From: Saccharopolyspora dendranthemae
GTDB lineage: Bacteria; Actinomycetota; Actinomycetes; Mycobacteriales; Pseudonocardiaceae
NCBI RefSeq assembly: GCF_007829955.1
Contig: NZ_VIWX01000007.1
Span: 1-64,000, forward strand
Length of the DNA: 64,000 bases
Direction of reading: 5' to 3'
In this document: piece after piece, positions 1-10,959 of the stretch
Layout: each line of letters begins with the position of its first letter
How positions within the stretch are numbered: position 1 is the first letter of the stretch
Program-made: the position numbers and the translations under genes
Notes under the pieces: model-generated
Told to the model about the DNA's origin: nothing
What the model saw: only the letters and a program-made list of their open reading frames with translations
Databases searched by the model: none

Positions 1-334
1 GGGTGAGGAAGTCGTGCGTGCCGCCGTAGAGGCAGTCGCCGACCAGCAGGTGGTCGCCGCTGCGCAGCACGCTGTGCAGCGCCGTCGAGATCGCCGCCAT
101 CCCGGACGCGGTGGCCAGGCCCGCTTCGGCGCCTTCCAGCGAGGCGAGCTTGTCGTGCAGGTAGGACTGCGACGGGGTCGAGTTCAACCGCAGGTAGCGC
201 AGGTCGTGGTAGTCCGTTCCGCTCGGCACCGAGTACACCGTGCCCTGGTAGATCGGGTACACCACCGAACCTTCGGGGCCCGGCCGACGCTCGCCGCCGT
301 GCACGGCCCGGGTCTCGATGCGGTCCTCGTCCAT
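1..334 (-). CDS. Cys/Met-metabolism PLP-dependent enzyme, 5' part only
   Basis: Only the first 111 codons lie in the window; the gene runs off the left edge. The reading frame starts at an ATG with a GGAGGG ribosome site six to seven bases upstream. The protein opens with an ETRAVHGG block and then PIYQGTVY, followed by an ASGMAAISTAL segment and GDCLYGGTHDF. These are the N-terminal landmarks of the trans-sulfuration family (cystathionine gamma-synthase, cystathionine beta- or gamma-lyase, methionine gamma-lyase, O-acetylhomoserine sulfhydrylase), which use pyridoxal phosphate in sulfur amino acid metabolism. The PLP lysine lies beyond the edge, so the exact reaction cannot be assigned. The next gene is divergent, separated by about 530 bases. 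Confidence 0.85.
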   Translation of the reverse strand, partial: MDEDRIETRAVHGGERRPGPEGSVVYPIYQGTVYSVPSGTDYHDLRYLRLNSTPSQSYLHDKLASLEGAEAGLATASGMAAISTALHSVLRSGDHLLVGDCLYGGTHDFLT

Positions 335-868
335 GTCGCGTCCCTCCAGGTGCTCGCACTGCTCGTCGGCCCGAGCAGTGGTCGGGGTCGGTTCGCCGGT
401 GCCGAGCCTGACACGTGGAACGGCGGCACCCGCGATCTGAATCGAAGCCGCGGAGCGTGCCGACGCGCCGGGGCGCCCTTCGGTTTTGACCTGTTCGGGT
501 GACTCTCGGTTGGGTGGAAAGGCGTTCCGGGGTTCTTATCGGAAATTCCTTCACCACCATGCACCCTCCGTGTCCTCTCCCCGGACCGAGCGGGACCGCC
601 TCCGAGGTGTTCACCGGGAATCGCGGAAGAAGGGAACTCTCGGTGCTCGGGTTGATTCTTGTGGTGGATTGCCGAGGCGGTCCACTCGTCGCCGTTGAAC
701 ACAAGTCGGGACATCGTGATCGGTTATCCGGAAATGCACGGAACGACGGGCTCGGCTCCAATTCATTTCGGGCTGCCCCGACGCCGGATCGAATTCATCC
801 GGCGTATGCCACCGGAATTCACCGAACCGAGAGGCGCAAGGCGCCGACGGTGCCAGGAGTGAAGCACA
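335..868. other. Divergent intergenic region
   Basis: These 534 bases separate the PLP enzyme gene (minus) from the M23 peptidase gene (plus), so promoters for both should lie here. I see no convincing gene. A 176-residue minus-strand reading frame starting near 714 has no ribosome site and overlaps the PLP gene. The one clear structure is a short perfect hairpin at 781-805. Confidence 0.5.
781..805 (+). promoter_or_regulatory. Perfect 9-bp hairpin upstream of M23 gene
   Basis: ACGCCGGAT at 781-789 pairs perfectly with ATCCGGCGT at 797-805 around a seven-base loop, 64 bases before the peptidase start. No T-run follows. It could be a leader hairpin or an operator; the role is unknown. Confidence 0.35.
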
Positions 869-1465
869 ATGGCATTTCGAGAAAGACCCTTGGTACATGA
901 TGTTCTCGGCTTCCTGCTCACCGCCGGGATCTGCGCCGGCGGAATCACCGCTGCGACGGTCGCTGTGCAGGATGCCCACCCCGAGCGGAATATCCCGGCC
1001 ACGCAGCAAGTCGCCCACGTCGCGGCCGTACCCCCGATCGAATCAGGACCACCAGCTCGCAGGCCCGCACCGTGGGTCGCCCCGACGCGCGGCGTGATCA
1101 GCAGCGGGTTCGCGATGCGGTGGGGCGAGATGCACAAGGGCGTCGACATCGCCAACGAGATCGGCACGCCGATCAGGGCGGCGTCGGAGGGCACGGTCAT
1201 CGATTCCGGCCCGGCCAGCGGCTACGGGCTGTGGGTCCGAATCGCGCACGCCAACGACACGGTTTCCACCTACGGGCACATCGATTCGGCCCAGGTGGAG
1301 GTAGGCCGAAAGGTCCAACCCGGTGATCTGATCGCCACGATGGGCAATCGCGGTCAATCCACCGGTCCGCACCTGCACTTCCAGATCGAGATCGGAGGGC
1401 AGCCGGTCGACCCGGTCTCCTTCTACGGAGAGGCGCGGTTGCTGACCGATTGGCCCGCGGAATAG
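869..1465 (+). CDS. M23 family metallopeptidase (membrane-anchored or secreted)
   Basis: A 198-residue peptidoglycan endopeptidase of the LytM/M23 type. Residues about 11-32 form one hydrophobic segment, a signal anchor or signal peptide, which places the rest outside the membrane. The M23 domain fills residues about 70-190, with the zinc motif HKGVD (H89, D93) and the second motif HLHF (H168, H170), so both halves of the metal site are intact. The start is an ATG preceded by AGGAGTGAAG. M23 enzymes cut peptide cross-links in peptidoglycan, and some degenerate members regulate amidases; here the site looks active. It stands alone as a transcription unit, with over 300 bases of noncoding DNA on each side. 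Confidence 0.9.
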   Translation: MAFRERPLVHDVLGFLLTAGICAGGITAATVAVQDAHPERNIPATQQVAHVAAVPPIESGPPARRPAPWVAPTRGVISSGFAMRWGEMHKGVDIANEIGTPIRAASEGTVIDSGPASGYGLWVRIAHANDTVSTYGHIDSAQVEVGRKVQPGDLIATMGNRGQSTGPHLHFQIEIGGQPVDPVSFYGEARLLTDWPAE

Positions 1466-1797
1466 GAACCCGCGAAAACGGCGGAGTTCGCCCTGCTGGC
1501 GTAGCTCCAGCGCATCGGCGCGCCGCCGGAACCCGTTCGGCCCACCCGGTTGAACGGTGTTCCGGCGGCGCTGCCACAGTGTCGAGGCCCGGAACCCGCG
1601 TAGAACTCTCCGGCATCGCGCCACTCACTGTTATCACTGCCGGGTATTGCGAGGTTCGCGGCGTTCGAGTCCAGCGGTGATCACTCGGCGCAGTCGATAA
1701 TGGACCTAAAGGACCAGTCGAGAGTCACCCTCCTGGCCGATTGTCGTGGAACTCCGGGAGCCACTTCGATCGCACTAACGCGCTGGAAGGACATGTG
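1466..1797. other. Intergenic region, no feature recognised
   Basis: These 332 bases lie between the M23 gene and the DUF4231-like gene. No reading frame with a ribosome site and no strong hairpin is apparent. A TCGATAATGG stretch near 1694-1703 could contain a -10 element for the downstream gene, but no matching -35 is visible. Confidence 0.3.
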
Positions 1798-2610
1798 ATG
1801 GAGCGAGTGGAAACGGCCGGGATCATCGGCGGTGGGGTGCTCGCCGAGGACCGCCAGCAGGGGGACTGGGAGCGTCGGATCGCCCAGCGCTCCGAGGAGC
1901 TCTACCGGGAGCGCATCGTGCAGCGGCTGCTGCTCGCGTGGGCCATCCCGGGAAACCTGCTGCTGGCGGCGGTGGGGTCCGCGCTGCTGGCGTTATCGGC
2001 CTCGGTGGTGCCCGCCGTGGTGACGTTCGTGATCGCCGCCGCGTCTGCGGGCGTGGCGGCGATGTACGTCTACCGGCAGCACTTTAAGGTTCGCGCGGTG
2101 GACACCGACCTGCGCGCGCTGGAAAGCGCGCACCGCGAAGTACTGCTGGACGAACTGGGGACCGGCGACCTGCTCGACGCGCACAAGCGCTACCGGGCGC
2201 AGTTGCCGGAGTTGATCGAGCGCTACCGCCACGAGGCGCGCAGCGACCGCTGGAAGGACAGCGCTCTGCAGGGCGTGGTCATCGGAGTCTCGATCGTCGC
2301 CGCGACGGCGACGGCGACGGCGGCCGCTGTTCCGGAGATCCGGTGGTTCGCCATCGGTTTGAGCCTGCTGGTCGCGGTGTCCGCCGCCTACGCCGGTTAC
2401 ACCAAGCACCGCGACCGGGCCGCGTCCTGGCAGGAGACCGCCGACGCGCTCGAGCGCGAGTACGAATCCGTGGAACTGCGAGTGGGCCGCTACCGCCGTT
2501 TCGGCTCGGAGCGCGAGGCGTACGCCGAATTCGCCGAAGCCGTCGAGGCTTTGCGCGCCGAACGGGCTCGCCGGTTGCCGTCGGCAGTCGGCGACGGGCT
2601 CAAGCAGTAA
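1798..2610 (+). CDS. DUF4231/SLATT-like four-helix membrane protein
   Basis: A 270-residue protein with two transmembrane hairpins, at residues about 45-88 and 160-205. Each is followed by a charged helical segment (YRQHF and YTKHR begin these segments), so the protein looks like an internal duplication of a two-helix unit. The family resembles DUF4231/SLATT proteins, which are poorly understood; some SLATT proteins occur in defence systems, but nothing nearby supports that here. The start ATG at 1798 is chosen because GGAAGG lies at 1785-1790; a GTG just before it and a TTG at 1741 are less well spaced. It is monocistronic. Function is not assigned. Confidence 0.7.
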   Translation: MERVETAGIIGGGVLAEDRQQGDWERRIAQRSEELYRERIVQRLLLAWAIPGNLLLAAVGSALLALSASVVPAVVTFVIAAASAGVAAMYVYRQHFKVRAVDTDLRALESAHREVLLDELGTGDLLDAHKRYRAQLPELIERYRHEARSDRWKDSALQGVVIGVSIVAATATATAAAVPEIRWFAIGLSLLVAVSAAYAGYTKHRDRAASWQETADALEREYESVELRVGRYRRFGSEREAYAEFAEAVEALRAERARRLPSAVGDGLKQ

Positions 2611-2658
2611 TCAAGATCGGTGCGCCTTCCCTCGATGGTGAAGAACGGGTCGTGCTTG

Positions 2659-2698
2659 GCGATCACCGATTGTTGATATTTCCTACGTAAGTGATCGC
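2659..2698. promoter_or_regulatory. Inverted repeat in promoter region of repeat protein gene
   Basis: GCGATCAC at 2659-2666 is mirrored by GTGATCGC at 2691-2698 around an AT-rich centre that contains TTGATATTT and TACGTAA. It lies about 80 bases before the start of the secreted repeat protein gene. A regulator or promoter site is plausible, but no known consensus is matched. Confidence 0.3.
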
Positions 2699-2776
2699 TG
2701 AATAGTGGCAGGGCCTTCTTCCGTAATCTCCGCCGAGCGCACAGGACTCGGCTTGTGCGCAGAGAGGAGCATTGCG

Positions 2777-3760
2777 ATGAAGCGCACCTTTACCGCGGCG
2801 GCCGCCGTGCTGGCCGGTGGCGCCGGTGCCGTTGGTTTCGCAGCCACGGCCACAGCTGCCGAAACCCCGCAGCTGCCGGCATCGCTGCCCACGGACAACG
2901 GCGTGGCCAACACCGCGTTCCACGCCGCCGGAACCCTCGCGTCGGCTCAGAAGACCGTCGGTGACGTGGTTCCGCTGGAAGAGCACCTCACGGGCCGCTC
3001 CGGCGACCCGGTCAGCCAGGTCGTCGGCGGCACCCCGGCCGCGGGCCTGGTCAAGCCCGTCGTCGACGCGGTGCAGGACGCCAGCACCGGTCACACCCAC
3101 AACCTCGACCCGTCGTCCGCGCTCGACGAGGTGCCGATGCCGGTCGGTTCCACCCTTCCCGCGGGGAAGAGCGGCCTGCCCGGTCTCGATGCCCTCGGTC
3201 CGGTGACCGACGTCGCCGGTGGCCTGCCGCTGGCGGACTCGCTTCCGGTCGGCAAGAGCGGTCTGCCCGGTCTCGACGCTCTCGGTCCGGTGACCGACGT
3301 CGCCGGTGGCCTCCCGGTGGCGGACTCGCTTCCGGTCGGCAAGAGCGGTCTGCCCGGTCTCGACGCTCTCGGTCCGGTGACCGACGTCGCCGGCGGCCTG
3401 CCGCTGGCGAGCTCGCTGCCGGTCGGCAAGAGCGGTGCGACCGACGCACTGCCCACCACCCTCACCGGAACCCTGGACCAGGTCACCCAGACCGTCCCGC
3501 AGACCAAGCCCGGTCAGGCTCAGGCGCCCACCAACATCGTGGGCGACACCCTGGGCAACGCGCTCGAGAGCAACACCGAGCTCGGCGGCGCTCCGCTGCC
3601 CGCGGGCAAGAGCGGCGACCCGGTCAGCGGACTGGCTGGCGGCCTCCCCGTCGTCAGCGATGTCCAGGGCCTGACCGGCAAGGCCGGCTCCCCGCTGGAC
3701 AAGGTCACCGACGTGGTCTCCCACGGCCCGCTCGGCTCGGCCACCCAGCTCGGCAACTGA
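2777..3760 (+). CDS. Secreted protein with tandem 29-residue repeats
   Basis: A 327-residue exported protein. The ATG at 2777 follows a strong GAGAGGAGC ribosome site; a GTG upstream at 2705 would disrupt the signal peptide. Residues 1-29 form a signal peptide (MKRT, then an Ala/Gly-rich core ending near ATATAA). The mature part is low in aromatics and cysteine and rich in Gly, Leu, Pro, Val and Asp. It holds three near-identical 29-residue repeats at residues about 133-219, each ending in PVGKSG, flanked by partial versions such as GRSGDPVS and GKSGDPVS. The GKSG motif recalls a P-loop, but the context is not a nucleotide-binding fold. It may be a wall-associated or matrix protein; I do not recognise a family. 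Confidence 0.75.
   Translation: MKRTFTAAAAVLAGGAGAVGFAATATAAETPQLPASLPTDNGVANTAFHAAGTLASAQKTVGDVVPLEEHLTGRSGDPVSQVVGGTPAAGLVKPVVDAVQDASTGHTHNLDPSSALDEVPMPVGSTLPAGKSGLPGLDALGPVTDVAGGLPLADSLPVGKSGLPGLDALGPVTDVAGGLPVADSLPVGKSGLPGLDALGPVTDVAGGLPLASSLPVGKSGATDALPTTLTGTLDQVTQTVPQTKPGQAQAPTNIVGDTLGNALESNTELGGAPLPAGKSGDPVSGLAGGLPVVSDVQGLTGKAGSPLDKVTDVVSHGPLGSATQLGN
3173..3433 (+). repeat. Three tandem 87-bp coding repeats
   Basis: The unit recurs at 3173, 3260 and 3347 with an exact 87-base period (29 codons) and only scattered silent or conservative changes. It lies entirely in frame within the secreted protein gene. The near identity suggests recent duplication or recombinational homogenisation. 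Confidence 0.9.
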
Positions 3761-3887
3761 ATCTCCCCGTTCCTGCCCGCCCGTTGAGGTGCCGGCGAAT
3801 CCCCTTCCCGCCGGCCGACACGGGTGAAAGGCCCCCGAACCAACGACGTTCACACCTCGCCCAGCCCCTCCCGGCGAGGACGTGACC

Positions 3888-3925
3888 CGAGGGCGGTGCG
3901 CGCTTCCCGGCGCGCACCGCCCTCG
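3888..3925. terminator. Strong bidirectional hairpin between convergent genes
   Basis: A 16-bp perfect stem (CGAGGGCGGTGCGCGC at 3888-3903 with its complement at 3910-3925) with a six-base loop. It lies between the stop of the secreted repeat protein (plus) and the stop of the dikinase gene (minus), 34 bases from the latter. No long T-run follows on either side, as is common in actinomycetes. Confidence 0.75.
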
Positions 3926-3959
3926 TGCGTGACGAGCGTGGTGCGGCGAACTTCCGCCC

Positions 3960-6496
3960 TCAGAACTCGACGGTGCCCGCGGAGCCGTGGACGGTGACCG
4001 TCTGACCGTCGACGATGCGCGTGGTGGCGTCGGGAACCCCCACCACCGCGGGGATTCCGTACTCGCGGGCGACGGTCGCGCCGTGCGAGTTGGGGCCGCC
4101 CATCTCCATGACCAGGCCGGAAGCGGTCAGGAACAACGGCGTCCACCCCGGGTCGGTGGAGGGCGCCACGAGGATGTCGCCGGGTTCGAGCCGCGCCTTC
4201 GCGGGATCCCGGACGACCCGCGCCACTCCGGTGACCGTGCCCGTCGAGGCGGACGTCCCGTGCAGCGCTCCGTCGCTCTTCTCCACCGTCAGCAGCGTTT
4301 CCGGTTCGGTCCCGTCGGAGAGCAGCAGCCTCGGCAGGTGCTTGCGGCGGAGCTCGCGCTCGTGCACCTCCCTGCGGTCGGCGATGAGACCGCGGTGGTC
4401 GGCACCCTCGATCAACTCCGAGAGCTCCTCGTAGTCGAGGAAGAACACGTCATCCGGGTTCGCAATCTGGCCAGTTCCCGCGAGTTCGGTTCCGATCGCA
4501 CGAAGATGCCTGCGCGCAGCGGCGATTCCGAGCACCGCGCAGTACTTCGGCAGTTCGCGCATCCCGGCCAGCTGCCGGACCCGGTCGAGCAGGAACGCCG
4601 CGAACCTGGCGTGCAGCCGATTGGGCGACCGGGACACGATCTCGGTCGCCATCACCTGCGCCTCCTCGGCGCATTGCTGGAAGCGCCGCGCCGCGTCGTG
4701 CCCGGCTCCGCCGGTGCGCGCGTAGTTCTCCACCAGCGCCAGCACCTGGTGCGGATCCTCGGACCAGCGCGGAACGCCGACGTCGATCTCGCCCGCGGTC
4801 CGGTGCCCGTGCCGGGCCAGGAAGTCGTCGAGTCCGAAGAGGACGTCAGCGGGCAGGTTCCGGTCCAGGTAGCGGGTGGTGAGGTCGTCGACGTCGGGCC
4901 CGATGTGCTGCGCGATCGCCCACAGCTCCAGGTCCATCTCGGTGGTCACGTTGTGCGGGATCCCGGACAGGACCACGTGGATCTCGGCTTCGTCGGCCCT
5001 GGTCAGCCGTGGCAGCAGCCGCGACAGCAGCAGGATCGGCATCATCCGCGGAGCCACCCACGCCATGCACGAGGCGGTGGCCCGCTGCAGCGCGTGCCGC
5101 GCGGTGTTCAGCCGGTCCAGCGGGGTGGTCGGTTCGGGGCGGCGAGGTCGGCGCGCAGTGCGTCGACCCTGCGGAACGCCTCGTCGCGTGCGCGCGCGGG
5201 GGAGCGCAGGACCCCCGCCAGCAGCATCGGAATCCTGTTGCGCGCGAGGACTCTGGCGAGGGCGCGCGCCGTCCGCCACGGGACGCCCGGGTCCAGCGGC
5301 AGCCGGGGATCGTCCAGCAAGGACTCGTAGACGCGCCCGGTGCGGGCTTCGGCCGCGGCCAGCAGCCGGGGCAGCACGGCGCGGCCGATCCGGTTGCGGG
5401 TGGTGCCGGTGATGTCCAGGAAGAGCCACCCGTCGGCCGGGCGGAACAGCCCCGGCCGGACACCCGGCGCGGGCAGGCCGAGCCGGCGCAGCACACCGGT
5501 GGCCACCAGGCCGAGCGTCGCGATGCCCATCGGCGTCAGCGGGCGGTAGACGCCCTGCGCGACGTTGACCGACAGGTACGCCCGCAGGCCGTCCTCGGTT
5601 TCCTCCGGCAGCGGGAACAGGGTGGTGATCGGCCGCGATTGCGTCAGCCAGATGCCGTCCGCGCCGATCGCCCACTCCAGGTCCTGCGGCGAGCCGTAGT
5701 GCCGCGCCACCTCCCGCCCGAGCGCGGCGAGTTCGCGGGCCTGCTCGTCGCTGATCGACGCGGTCGCCGAGTCCTGGGCCACGGTCTCCACGCCGCCGCC
5801 GGTCACGGCGCGCACGCTGGTCGGTTTGTCGCCCAGGCGCCCGGTCACCCGTCCTGCCGCGGAGACCGCGAAGTGGTCCGGGGTGACGGCACCGGAGACG
5901 ACCGACTCGCCGAGGCCGGTGTTGGCGTCGATGACGCACTCGTCGCGGTTCCCGGTGACCGGGTCCGCGGTGAACAGCACGCCCGCGGCGCTCGCGTCGA
6001 CCATCCGCTGCACCACGACCGCGAGCCGGACCCCGGCGTGCTCGATGTCGTTGGCCTCGCGGTAGGAGACCGCGCGATCGGTCCACAGCGAAGCCCAGCA
6101 GCGGCGGACCGCGTCCAGCACCGCTTCGCCGCCGACGACGTTGAGGTAGGTGTCCTGCTGGCCGGCGAAGCTCGCGTGCGGCAGGTCCTCGGCCGTCGCG
6201 GAGGAGCGCACCGCGACGGGTCCCGGGCCGAGCTCGGCGCAGGCGTCGGTGATGGCGGCGGCCAGCTCCGCCGGGAGCGAGGTGGTGGAGATCCGCTCGC
6301 GGATGGCGCCGGCCGAACCGGGCAGTCCGTCGAGGAGATCGGCGACCTGGCAGACCCGCTCGTAGGCCTCGGTGGTGATCACGAAGCCCGGTGGCACCCG
6401 GAACCCGGCACCGATCAGTTCCCCGAGGTTGGCCGCCTTGCCGCCGACCGCCTCACCCGCTCCAGCACGAACCTCGTCCAGTCGCAGCACCTGCAT
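3960..6496 (-). pseudogene. PEP-utilising dikinase, rifamycin phosphotransferase-like, with one frameshift
   Basis: The start ATG at 6496 has a GAGGGGGTGG ribosome site. The first frame (6496 to a stop at 5108) encodes the pyruvate phosphate dikinase-type ATP-binding domain, starting VLRLDEV and with VGGKAANLGEL. The second frame (from about 5140 to 3960) encodes the middle domain and the phosphohistidine domain, with GGPNSHGATVA carrying the catalytic histidine. The two frames join at four Gs at 5136-5139: one extra G would give one open protein of about 845 residues. Rifamycin phosphotransferases (ATP plus rifamycin to 21-phosphorifamycin, AMP and Pi) have this order and length, but other PEP-synthase-like proteins do too. 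Everything apart from the single base looks intact, so recent mutation or a sequencing error are both possible. Confidence 0.8.
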
Positions 6497-6651
6497 GGCG
6501 ACCACCCCCTCGTGCGCGTCGGCTCGACCATAACTCTGCGCGAGACGAGAAATCAACGTGCGTTGAATTTGGGGCCATCAGGGTGATCTCGCGCCGGAAC
6601 GCCATCATGATCTCGCCGAGCGGGCATCCCCTTCGCGGAGAGAGGAGTGCG

Positions 6652-6909
6652 ATGGGGTGGTTGATGCTGATCGCGGCGGGAGTCGTGGTCGTGGCGCTGG
6701 CGCGGTGGCTGCGGCGCTACGTGGTGCGCAGGCGTTCGGTGGCTCGGGCCAAGGCCGAGATGGACTGGTTCCACCCACCGGCGCGGCGGCGGCCGTACGT
6801 CCAGGGCTGTGGAAAACACGCATCGCCGGAACCCGTGGTCGTGCTGCGGCGGATCGACGGTTCTCCCCTCGAACGAGTGCCGCGACCTGCGATGACGCGA
6901 CGCAGATGA
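6652..6909 (+). CDS. Small single-pass membrane protein, unknown
   Basis: An 85-residue reading frame with a good ribosome site (GGAGAGAGGAG) six bases before the ATG. Residues 3-18 are hydrophobic (LMLIAAGVVVVALARW), followed by an Arg-rich cytoplasmic-type segment and a proline-rich tail with no recognisable motif. It is divergent from the dikinase gene, with about 150 bases between them. I do not recognise it; the start site and membrane segment support it being real. Its 3' end overlaps the first of several DnaA-box-like sequences. Confidence 0.6.
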   Translation: MGWLMLIAAGVVVVALARWLRRYVVRRRSVARAKAEMDWFHPPARRRPYVQGCGKHASPEPVVVLRRIDGSPLERVPRPAMTRRR

Positions 6910-6913
6910 GCGT

Positions 6914-6977
6914 TCTTCCACAGGTTGTCCCCAGTCATCCACAGGGGTGGGGATAGTTGTCCACAGGCTGTGGAAAG
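6914..6977. promoter_or_regulatory. Cluster of DnaA-box-like sequences
   Basis: TTGTCCACA at 6957-6965 exactly matches the actinobacterial DnaA box. Related nonamers ending in TCCACA occur at 6914-6922 (TCTTCCACA) and 6935-6943 (TCATCCACA), and on the minus strand at 6969-6977 (CTTTCCACA); a fifth at 6808-6816 (TTTTCCACA on the minus strand) is inside the small gene. No dnaA or dnaN is nearby, so this is not the usual chromosomal origin. It could be a DnaA-titrating or DnaA-responsive regulatory site. Confidence 0.45.
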
Positions 6978-6990
6978 ACCTCCGGGCACG

Positions 6991-7025
6991 AAAAGACCCT
7001 CCACGCGATCGGCGAGGAGGGTCTT
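6991..7025 (-). terminator. Intrinsic terminator of ppa
   Basis: AAGACCCTCC at 6993-7002 pairs with GGAGGGTCTT at 7016-7025. Read on the minus strand the hairpin is followed by TTTT, so it lies correctly just beyond the ppa stop. Confidence 0.85.
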
Positions 7026-7047
7026 CCGGTGTTGCCCGGGAACGAGG

Positions 7048-7536
7048 TCAGTGACCCGATTCCTTGGCGCGCTCGTACGACTTCTTGATCTCGGCCTCCG
7101 CCTCCGAACGGCCGACCCACGTGGCGCCCTCCACGCTCTTGCCCGGCTCCAGGTCCTTGTACACCTCGAAGAAGTGCTGGATCTCCAGCCTGTAGAACTC
7201 GGAGAGGTGGTGGATGTCCCGCAGGTGCTCCTGACGCGGGTCGTCCGAAGGAACGCAGATGACCTTGTCGTCGCCGCCCTTCTCGTCGCGCATGCGGAAC
7301 ATGCCGATGGCGCGCGACTTGATCAGGCAACCCGGGAAGGTCGGCTCCTGCACCAGGACCAGGGCGTCCAACGGGTCGCCGTCCTCACCCAGGGTGTTGT
7401 CGACGAACCCGTAGTCGGCCGGGTACTGCGTCGCGGTGAACAGCGTCCGGTCGAGCTTGATGCGCCCGGACTCGTGGTCCACCTCGTACTTGTTCCGGTT
7501 CCCCTTGGGGATCTCGATCGTGACGTCGAAGTCCAC
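7048..7536 (-). CDS. ppa: Inorganic pyrophosphatase
   Basis: A 162-residue soluble family I pyrophosphatase that hydrolyses PPi to two phosphates, pulling biosynthetic reactions forward. The GTG start at 7536 follows AGGAA, and the product begins with DFDVTIEIPKGNRNKYE. The active-site signature GDPLDALVL and the aspartates in EDGDPLD are present, as is the ADYGFV block. Length matches bacterial family I enzymes. It is divergent from the carboxypeptidase gene, 146 bases away, as in mycobacteria (Rv3628 beside Rv3627c), and it ends at a good terminator. Confidence 0.96.
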   Translation of the reverse strand: MDFDVTIEIPKGNRNKYEVDHESGRIKLDRTLFTATQYPADYGFVDNTLGEDGDPLDALVLVQEPTFPGCLIKSRAIGMFRMRDEKGGDDKVICVPSDDPRQEHLRDIHHLSEFYRLEIQHFFEVYKDLEPGKSVEGATWVGRSEAEAEIKKSYERAKESGH

Positions 7537-7682
7537 GCGGTTCCTCACTCGTCTTGCGTCGGATGCAGCCGCCCGCTCGCGCGCGCGACCACGTCTAGTG
7601 TGGACCACGCTCGGGGCCCAGGCCCCACCGCAGTGTGAGAGCTCGCAATCTGGCAATCTGACCTCCAGTCGAGGAGGAGCAC

Positions 7683-10835
<3,153 letters not shown>

Positions 10836-10959
10836 AGCACCGGAGGAGCGCGCGACCTGCGCCGCTGAGCGAGCTTCCCCGGTGGAGAGATCCTTAACCC
10901 CTGGTCACGGCACGAAAGCCTGATACCTCTGGAGCGTCCCGGCGGGTACCGTCGGGGAC

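Noticed and set aside
184..714. A 176-codon minus-strand frame in the divergent region
   Set aside because: No ribosome site, overlaps the PLP enzyme gene out of frame, and the translation looks random.
3173..3433. Tandem 87-bp units as a possible CRISPR array
   Set aside because: Period is an exact multiple of three with no spacers; the units are in-frame coding repeats.
3155..3440. GKSG motifs in the secreted repeat protein as Walker A loops
   Set aside because: They occur in a repeated, exported, low-complexity context without the flanking beta-alpha pattern of a P-loop.
6808..6977. The DnaA-box cluster as the chromosomal origin
   Set aside because: No dnaA, dnaN or AT-rich unwinding region nearby, and only five boxes.
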